Assembly (NCBI GenBank): GCA_031261015.1
Contig: JAISKG010000109.1
Location: forward strand, 1 to 5,206
Length of the DNA: 5,206 bases
Source of the DNA: Dysgonamonadaceae bacterium
Lineage (GTDB): Bacteria; Bacteroidota; Bacteroidia; Bacteroidales; Azobacteroidaceae
Direction: 5' to 3'
This document shows positions 1 through 5,206 of the stretch, piece by piece (position 1 is the stretch's first letter; every line of letters begins with the position of its first letter). A program made the translations under genes and the position numbers. The notes below the pieces were generated by a model. It did no database searches and was not told the origin of the DNA. It saw nothing but the letters and a program-made list of their open reading frames with translations.

Positions 1-116
1 ATAAACAATTGCAAGCATATATGGATGATTCATATACTTATACAGGCACTAAAAGGTCAGATGATATTCCTCAAATTATTATTACATATTCTCAAAATTA
101 TTTAACAGGCAACTAA
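1..116 (+). CDS. 3' end of an unrecognised gene (partial, cut by the left edge)
   Basis: An open frame enters from the left edge (first full codon at 3) and ends at a TAA at 114-116, giving about 37 C-terminal residues that finish in NYLTGN. The residues are polar and Tyr/Ile/Thr-rich, with no motif I recognise, no membrane segment and no T9SS sorting domain. The stretch is much more AT-rich (about 26% GC over 1-120) than the two large genes beside it. The hairpin about 28 bases after the stop is a plausible terminator for it, which supports a real gene end. It converges with the peptidase gene. Function unknown. A chance open frame is possible because only a short piece is visible. Confidence 0.5.
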   Translation, partial: KQLQAYMDDSYTYTGTKRSDDIPQIIITYSQNYLTGN

Positions 117-138
117 AAAAAATGAAAATGATCACCTG

Positions 139-176
139 AAAAAAAACCTGTTAAGTTTTAAAAACTTAACAGGTTT
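139..176 (-). terminator. Intrinsic terminator of the peptidase gene, probably usable from both sides
   Basis: A perfect inverted repeat has 16-base arms at 144-159 and 161-176 around a single A at 160. The stem core is CCTGTTAAGT pairing with ACTTAACAGG, with an AT-rich loop. Eight consecutive A residues at 139-146 become a U tract after the hairpin when read on the minus strand, which is the classic intrinsic terminator form, about 58 bases past the peptidase stop. On the plus strand the hairpin is followed only by TTT and then mixed bases, so termination of the left-hand gene would be weaker but plausible. It sits exactly between two convergent genes. Confidence 0.88.
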
Positions 177-233
177 CATACCTTCCTAAAGGTAGCCTCA
201 AAATCAGGTCAGTACTACCTATTTAATTTCATT

Positions 234-2876
234 TCACAACCGAACTTTAAACGTTTCCGTCCCAACTCGGACAATGTAGATTCCGGCCGGCAAATTGCGC
301 CGCGAAATCGCATAATCATGTCCGTTCATCAAGCGGGAAACAATCACCTGGCCAAGGCCGTTCAACACTCTTACCGCTTGATTGGCTTCGTCGGAATGAA
401 TGTAAAGATAACCGGCATCCGTCAAAATCCGGCTTTTGCTGTCGGTCGTTACCGAAGGGATCGCCGTCTTAATGCCGGTAGTTACCATAATTTCGTTCGA
501 TACTTTGGAATATTTCGTTCCGTTGTAAGCTAATACGGAATAAAAATAGTCCGATTCCGGATCCAAGTCAGACACCGGATACACCAAAACATTTTCTACA
601 TTTTTGCGGTCAAAATCACCCACAAAGTCAATCGAAGCATAAGTTCCATAGATTACTTCAATATCGTCGATCGCCGTATAACCTCCTACGCGCGCGTGTA
701 AAATTTTAACCGCCGTACAAGTTTCAGGAAAATCGGATTTGGTGAAAGTCACACCTCCCACAGCATTCGCAATCGGAGTGATTCTGTCTAATTCGACCCA
801 TTCTTGATTCACATAACCATAAATGATCAAAGCATTCGACGAATTGGCCGAAATGCCGCGATACCAGAAACTCAGCGATTTCACCGGTTTTTCGTAATCG
901 GGCGATTGGATGTATTCGTTGCTTCCGAAGCACAAAGCCGGAGCAGCTTGTCCATACTGATTTTCCTGCGTATAGAAAGCAACGCTGTTTTTCGTCCAGC
1001 CTGCCGGCATTTTCCGGTCGGTAAAATTAACAACATCTGTAAAATCGGCAGGTTCCAATTTATAATAAACATTCAATTGATAAGATACCGCATCAGACAT
1101 TTCGTCCCAATGAGCGAGGAACGATTCGCCGGTAACTTCCGTTGCATCGGTCGCAACCGGAGCCAAATATTCAAATGTTGGCGGCAAAGTCGCAACGCCG
1201 ATTTCATTCGAAGCATCGGTCACCTGACTATGGTAACCGGCTTTTACCGTATAGAAATATTGAGTATTGTAAGGCAAATCGGTAATAGCATAAGACAACA
1301 CATTGCCCAACTCTTTATTTTCGTAACCCTCCAAATAAATAACGGCATCATTTGGGCCTTTCTGATAAACCGACAGAAAATATTTTTCCGCATTTGCAAG
1401 TGCATTCCAGTTAGCCGTAAAACCGACCGGAGTTAATTCGGTCGCGGCGGTAGCTACGGGCGTTCCGGTCAGTACAAGCGCGTGCGGATCGTAGCCTTGA
1501 AGTGTCAAAATCCCCGTATTATCGGGATCGAGGTAATTTTTGAAATGTTTCGCCGCACTGTTATCCTTATCCCAATGGTAGGCAAATTTTCCGTAATAAT
1601 CGGCCGAAGTCGGCGTGCTGCAATACGAGCTACCACCGGTAAGCGTACCTACGATTAAACCGTCTTGATTGAAAATAGGCGAACCTGACGATCCTCCGTA
1701 AGTAGGACTGTTTCCATGAGCCGTTGCCGCCCAAGTTACTTTCCAATGCGCATTAGTCTTGCCGGTTTCGCTATAGGTTGACCACGTAGAAGTAGTCAGC
1801 GGAGTGGTAAATGTTGAAATCTTTTTGATCAAACCGTCGGGATGATGAATGCCTACACCGCTTGTCGCCGCAATGTCGCGGGCGTCCCAACCATTGTAAT
1901 ATACCTCCCAGTCGGCGGGAATAGCATTATTCAATTTGATCAAACTACCGTCCGACGAGCCGCTGATTGAAGTCGTAACGACTAATGATCCACCGCTCAT
2001 GGATTTGGTTTTCGAGCTGGAATACGTTACCGTCGTACAATTCGTATTAGGCGTAGAAGTTGATTCCATGAAAAATTCGACAAACAACGTGTTGTAATTA
2101 CTGGCGCTCATGCCTTGAGTACAATGGTTGGCTGTTAAAATATAAGGCGTTCCGTCTTCCCGTACATTATTGACCAACGAACCGCTACAGAAAAAATAGC
2201 TGTGCGAATTATTGGTCGATAAAGCGACTACGCCTTTAATTTGGTTAGTCCAATTATCGCCCTCGGAACAGTTGGTATTGATATAACAGTTCACCGATTC
2301 TTGCGTTTCCTGATTCGACCGGTAAATATAGCCGATATCGCAAATCGTGATGCGGGGATCTTCGTTCGAAAGAGCGGAAGGAACATATTCGAGTGTAACA
2401 GCGTCGCCGTACAATGCACCCGAAACCGTTCGTCCTTCTCCCCGATTGTTGTCGTGCGTGAACAAACGTACATTTCTGCGATTGTTGTCATACACATACA
2501 ACTCGCCGCCTTCGGGAATATACAATTCATCAAACATCAGGATCAAGCCTTTGGCTCCTTCCGATGAAACGACATACTGACGAATAGACTTGTCCGGAGA
2601 CAGTTGCGAACGCGTCATATTTTGCCCGTCGAGCTTAATATCGACCGTATTACGAACAGCAAAACGCAAAGGCATGCCTTGTTTCATGTCCGCTTCGTCT
2701 TCGTCTAACAATTGTTGAACATTTTTCTTAAATTCCAAACGATACGTTTCCGGAATAGCAAGGACGTTGCGCTCGACCTTAAAACTCGGCGGCAACTTGT
2801 CGGTTTCCGTTTGCGCAACCACAGCGGCAGCAAACAGAAAAAACAACACAGCAAAAAAATAATTCTTCTTCATCAT
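234..2876 (-). CDS. Secreted lysyl-endopeptidase-type serine protease with FnIII domains and T9SS sorting domain
   Basis: Predicted to cut proteins after basic residues outside the cell or on its surface. Seen in the 880 residues: signal peptide 1-21 (MKK, hydrophobic run, AVVA-Q); likely propeptide about 22-191; trypsin-fold domain about 192-461 with His251 in LTANHC, Asp309 in SSDGSLIKL and Ser397 in GGSSGSP. Cysteines 197, 203, 230, 252, 280 and 419 match in order, and mostly in spacing, the three disulfides of Achromobacter protease I as I recall them (6-216, 12-80, 36-58). Asp426 in the ADYYGKF motif may be the basic-residue specificity Asp. Then come FnIII 1 (about 468-564), FnIII 2 (about 571-801) interrupted by a jelly-roll-like domain (about 608-747), and a T9SS type A sorting domain (about 810-880; NLPAGIYIVRV near the end) for export and surface attachment. 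Two adjacent ATGs leave the start ambiguous by one codon. No Shine-Dalgarno, as usual in this phylum. Lys rather than Arg specificity is inferred, not shown. Confidence 0.93.
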   Translation of the reverse strand: MMKKNYFFAVLFFLFAAAVVAQTETDKLPPSFKVERNVLAIPETYRLEFKKNVQQLLDEDEADMKQGMPLRFAVRNTVDIKLDGQNMTRSQLSPDKSIRQYVVSSEGAKGLILMFDELYIPEGGELYVYDNNRRNVRLFTHDNNRGEGRTVSGALYGDAVTLEYVPSALSNEDPRITICDIGYIYRSNQETQESVNCYINTNCSEGDNWTNQIKGVVALSTNNSHSYFFCSGSLVNNVREDGTPYILTANHCTQGMSASNYNTLFVEFFMESTSTPNTNCTTVTYSSSKTKSMSGGSLVVTTSISGSSDGSLIKLNNAIPADWEVYYNGWDARDIAATSGVGIHHPDGLIKKISTFTTPLTTSTWSTYSETGKTNAHWKVTWAATAHGNSPTYGGSSGSPIFNQDGLIVGTLTGGSSYCSTPTSADYYGKFAYHWDKDNSAAKHFKNYLDPDNTGILTLQGYDPHALVLTGTPVATAATELTPVGFTANWNALANAEKYFLSVYQKGPNDAVIYLEGYENKELGNVLSYAITDLPYNTQYFYTVKAGYHSQVTDASNEIGVATLPPTFEYLAPVATDATEVTGESFLAHWDEMSDAVSYQLNVYYKLEPADFTDVVNFTDRKMPAGWTKNSVAFYTQENQYGQAAPALCFGSNEYIQSPDYEKPVKSLSFWYRGISANSSNALIIYGYVNQEWVELDRITPIANAVGGVTFTKSDFPETCTAVKILHARVGGYTAIDDIEVIYGTYASIDFVGDFDRKNVENVLVYPVSDLDPESDYFYSVLAYNGTKYSKVSNEIMVTTGIKTAIPSVTTDSKSRILTDAGYLYIHSDEANQAVRVLNGLGQVIVSRLMNGHDYAISRRNLPAGIYIVRVGTETFKVRL

Positions 2877-2904
2877 GTTTTAAAATAATTGTTTGTTTTT
2901 CTTG

Positions 2905-2912
2905 CAAAGATA
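2905..2912 (-). promoter_or_regulatory. Bacteroidota -7 promoter element for the peptidase gene
   Basis: The minus strand reads TATCTTTG here, a perfect match to the TAnnTTTG -7 consensus of the Bacteroidota primary sigma factor. It lies 28 bases upstream of the peptidase ATG, so transcription would start near 2898-2901 and leave a leader of only about 22-25 bases. No clear TTTG -33 element lies about 19-21 bases further upstream, which is common because that element is weakly conserved. Confidence 0.65.
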
Positions 2913-2986
2913 GAGAGTTTTTACGATTCTATCCCGTATTTGTGGTATTTTTCTCCGAAGAACACTAATTTCATGAAAAATAATTC

Positions 2987-2994
2987 TATATTTG
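2987..2994 (+). promoter_or_regulatory. Bacteroidota -7 promoter element for the adhesin gene
   Basis: TATATTTG is a perfect match to the TAnnTTTG -7 consensus and lies 47 bases before the adhesin ATG. Transcription would begin near 2998-3001, giving an AT-rich leader of about 40 bases. A -33 element is not clear; only ATTTC at about 2968-2972 is near the right place. The site also supports the start at 3042, since the in-frame ATG at 2973 would lie upstream of the transcript. The sequence is AT-rich, so a chance match is possible. Confidence 0.6.
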
Positions 2995-3001
2995 CAAATA
3001 T
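2988..3001. promoter_or_regulatory. 14-bp perfect palindrome over the adhesin promoter (possible operator)
   Basis: ATATTTGCAAATAT reads the same on both strands. It overlaps most of the -7 element of the adhesin gene and reaches the predicted transcription start, where a bound dimeric regulator would block RNA polymerase. No second copy was noticed near the peptidase promoter. The AT-rich setting makes chance symmetry a real alternative, so this is a candidate only. Confidence 0.25.
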
Positions 3002-3041
3002 TTTTCTTTTAATGATATTTTTCAATTTAAAAAGTACAAAG

Positions 3042-5206
3042 ATGAAAAAATTGTTTCTTTTTTTGAGTTTAACTTTGTTTTTTGTTGGTAGTCTTTCAGC
3101 GAAAGATTTGCCTGTGGCTTCACAAAAACAAGTAGTGAAAGCGGCCTTGACCGCTCATGTGGACAAACCAAGTAAAGACTTGTCTAAAGTTTCGCCCCTG
3201 CTTCAAAAACGGTTGGACACCGCCGAACAGACTTTGCGTACCAAAGGCGTAAAACAACACTCGCGTTTCGAATCTTCTCCTACTCAACAAGTCGTTTACT
3301 TGGGCAGAAGAGCGCAAACCGACGCTACAACAGCTTCCATCACTTTGAAAGCAGGCAATCCCTGGGGCGATGGAACTGGTTATGTTCTTTGGATTTCCAA
3401 CAATCTCACCTTCGACATGGTAGATGCAACGTATGACGAGGTTACGGAAGACTATAATTGGGCGACTATTTATGGTTACTGTAATTACTTCATCCCGACT
3501 ACAGCGACCGGATCTCCTACTACGCCTAAAGTCGGCGGAAACAGCGGAACACCCAGCGCTACCATTACGATTCCGGGCGGCACTTATGCTTACCTGGTTT
3601 TGAATCCCGATCCGACGAGCAATACGATGTTTATTCCGGGTGCAGGTCCTGCTTATGATTTCACTTATAATTTCCAAAACGGTTGGGAATATCTCTTTGA
3701 AATAACTGCAGATCCTACTTATGGAGATAAAGTCAATTTGACGGCCACTCATCCGCTTCCTCCCGGTTTTACCTACACTTTACCGTTTACGGATAATTTT
3801 TCAGAATCATACGCTAATAAGTGGACGATAACGGACGCCAACAGCGACGGGAAAACCTGGACTCAAGTAACCGACGGATCGGTGGGCGCCATGCGTTACT
3901 CTTACAATTCTTCTCAAAATGCCAACGATTATTTAATTACCAATGCTCCGGTAACAATTCCGGCAGGCGAGAACACATTCAAATTGTCTTATCGCGCGCA
4001 AAGCTCCAGTTATCCCGAAGCGTTTGAAATTTATTACGGGACAAGCAACGCACCTGCTTCTTTCACCAAAATCGGTGGCGTAAGCGACATTAAGAATACG
4101 ACTTACGAAGAATACATAACTGCAGTGAATCTTCCGGCAGGCGATTATTATTTCGCCATTAAAGCTACTTCGGCAAAAGATATGTTTTATCTTTATATTA
4201 CCGATGTATCGATTACAGCCGGAGCTTTCGTAGCACTTCCCGATTTGTCTATTTCAAAAATTGTCTTGCCGCAAGCAAGCTGTACTTTATCGAATGCCGA
4301 ATCCATCAGTCTGGTTGTAGCCAACACAGGATTAGCAGCTTCTACAAGTTACACGATCAATTATACGGTAAACGGCGTAAACGGATCGCAAACAGTTGCA
4401 GGAGGTCTTGCCGCCAAATCGACGGCTACGGTTGCTTTAAACAGCACATTCGATTTCTCGGCTCTGACTACCTATAATATCACAGCTTCCGTAACGGATC
4501 CGGCCGATACGAATACCGAAAACAATTCGGCTTCGGTTTCCTTAACAACTCACGGCCCGCTGACTTTGCCGTTCAGCAATCATTTGGAAAGTGAAGCGGA
4601 TATCGCCGACTTCTATTTCGATGAAGACACTTGGGTATATTTCAACACCGGCGGATTCAAAGACTTAACCGCTTACGAAGAAAGCCCGTTATATACCCGT
4701 TGCATTCAAATGAATTCGGGAGTTTACAATCTGAAATTCGGATACATGGCAGGAATGAATTTCTTTGGTTATTTGTTCACCGACGATTTTGAAGTTCGCT
4801 TCGGGAAAGCCGGCACGGATGTTTCCACTTGGCAAGTAATCGCTTCGTTTGAAGAAGAATATACCGATGACGCGTATGTCAATTATGAAACTACGCTGAC
4901 GGTTAGTTCAGCCGATTTGTATCAAGTGGCATTTGTTCCGACTTGGCTGGGAGCTTTGGCGATTGAAAGCATAGAAATTACCGCCGCATTGGATCACGAT
5001 GTAGCTGTACAATCCGTTACTTCCACCTTGGCGGCTTATACTCCGGTGAGTCACTTAAACGGCAACACGGTTGAATTTTCGGTTGGCATCAAAAATACGG
5101 GAAAGAACAACGAAACCGTGAAAGTACAAGTATTACAAGGCGCGACAGTTCTCGGAGAAGTTTCTCAAACCGTGAATGCCGGCGCAACGGCAACCGTGAA
5201 AGTTCC
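3042..5206 (+). CDS. Gingipain/HagA-like surface adhesin, 5' part (runs off the right edge)
   Basis: An uninterrupted frame of 721 codons with no stop before the window ends. Signal peptide 1-20 (MKKLFLFLSL start, SLSA-K end). Residues 21-92 are rich in Lys and Arg. A DUF2436 domain follows (about 98-236: WGDGTGY, IPGGTYAYLVLNP), the type that opens HagA and occurs in gingipain adhesin regions. Next is a cleaved-adhesin domain (about 244-393) with a Ca-site-like DANSDGKTW and the ending KDMFYLYITDVSI, resembling gingipain K domains. Then a CARDB-like domain (about 399-502), a second sandwich domain (about 505-648) and the start of a second CARDB-like domain (650 on). Likely role: secreted or surface adhesin binding host or matrix proteins or haem, by family analogy. 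A T9SS sorting domain is expected at the unseen C-terminus. The start at 3042 gives a clean signal peptide downstream of the -7 element; in-frame ATGs at 3012 and 2973 would add 10 or 23 residues before it. Divergent from the peptidase gene. Confidence 0.88.
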   Translation, partial: MKKLFLFLSLTLFFVGSLSAKDLPVASQKQVVKAALTAHVDKPSKDLSKVSPLLQKRLDTAEQTLRTKGVKQHSRFESSPTQQVVYLGRRAQTDATTASITLKAGNPWGDGTGYVLWISNNLTFDMVDATYDEVTEDYNWATIYGYCNYFIPTTATGSPTTPKVGGNSGTPSATITIPGGTYAYLVLNPDPTSNTMFIPGAGPAYDFTYNFQNGWEYLFEITADPTYGDKVNLTATHPLPPGFTYTLPFTDNFSESYANKWTITDANSDGKTWTQVTDGSVGAMRYSYNSSQNANDYLITNAPVTIPAGENTFKLSYRAQSSSYPEAFEIYYGTSNAPASFTKIGGVSDIKNTTYEEYITAVNLPAGDYYFAIKATSAKDMFYLYITDVSITAGAFVALPDLSISKIVLPQASCTLSNAESISLVVANTGLAASTSYTINYTVNGVNGSQTVAGGLAAKSTATVALNSTFDFSALTTYNITASVTDPADTNTENNSASVSLTTHGPLTLPFSNHLESEADIADFYFDEDTWVYFNTGGFKDLTAYEESPLYTRCIQMNSGVYNLKFGYMAGMNFFGYLFTDDFEVRFGKAGTDVSTWQVIASFEEEYTDDAYVNYETTLTVSSADLYQVAFVPTWLGALAIESIEITAALDHDVAVQSVTSTLAAYTPVSHLNGNTVEFSVGIKNTGKNNETVKVQVLQGATVLGEVSQTVNAGATATVKV

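Noticed and set aside
117..233. Possible small gene or RNA between the convergent genes
   Set aside because: Apart from the terminator hairpin, no open frame of useful length or further structure was seen.
804..1436. 210-residue open frame on the plus strand inside the peptidase gene
   Set aside because: It lies antisense to conserved FnIII and insert domains, is rich in Arg and Ile as expected of a mirror frame, and has no recognisable motif or own promoter.
2241..2580. Short overlapping open frames on both strands in the peptidase propeptide region
   Set aside because: They overlap the conserved peptidase frame, have no family motif and no start context, and are explained as chance frames.
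2973..3044. Longer adhesin start at the in-frame ATG at 2973 or 3012
   Set aside because: The 2973 start lies upstream of the likely transcription start, and both put extra residues in front of a clean signal peptide that begins at 3042.
3120..3752. 210-residue open frame on the minus strand inside the adhesin gene
   Set aside because: It is antisense to the DUF2436-containing frame, which has a signal peptide, promoter and recognisable domains. Its Ser/Arg-rich composition fits a shadow frame.

Overview
The window looks like a piece of a Bacteroidales genome (phylum Bacteroidota). One gene ends in a typical type IX secretion system (T9SS) C-terminal sorting domain. Both main genes encode surface or secreted proteins with families seen in Porphyromonas-type bacteria. 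Both main promoters carry the TAnnTTTG -7 element of this phylum, and neither start has a Shine-Dalgarno sequence. The genus cannot be fixed from the sequence.

Layout: (1) 1-116, the AT-rich 3' end of an unrecognised plus-strand gene. (2) 117-233, a short gap with a strong hairpin terminator between convergent genes. (3) 234-2876, minus strand, a complete 880-residue secreted serine endopeptidase of the lysyl-endopeptidase type (S1 fold). It has a signal peptide, propeptide, catalytic domain, two fibronectin III domains (the second split by an inserted beta-sandwich domain) and a T9SS sorting domain. (4) 2877-3041, a divergent promoter region with one -7 element for each side and a 14-bp palindrome over the right-hand one. 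(5) 3042 to the right edge, plus strand, at least 721 residues of a gingipain/HagA-like adhesin: signal peptide, Lys/Arg-rich segment, DUF2436 domain, cleaved-adhesin domain, CARDB-like domain, then a second sandwich plus CARDB-like pair. It has no stop codon inside the window.

The two large genes are divergent neighbours. Together they hold the ingredients that Porphyromonas gingivalis joins in one polypeptide in Kgp and RgpA (a basic-residue endopeptidase plus DUF2436/cleaved-adhesin domains). Here the peptidase is of the trypsin fold rather than the caspase-like gingipain fold, and it sits on a separate gene. A working relationship (shared T9SS export, possible processing of the adhesin by the peptidase) is inference. 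No RNA genes, CRISPR arrays or insertion sequences were seen.
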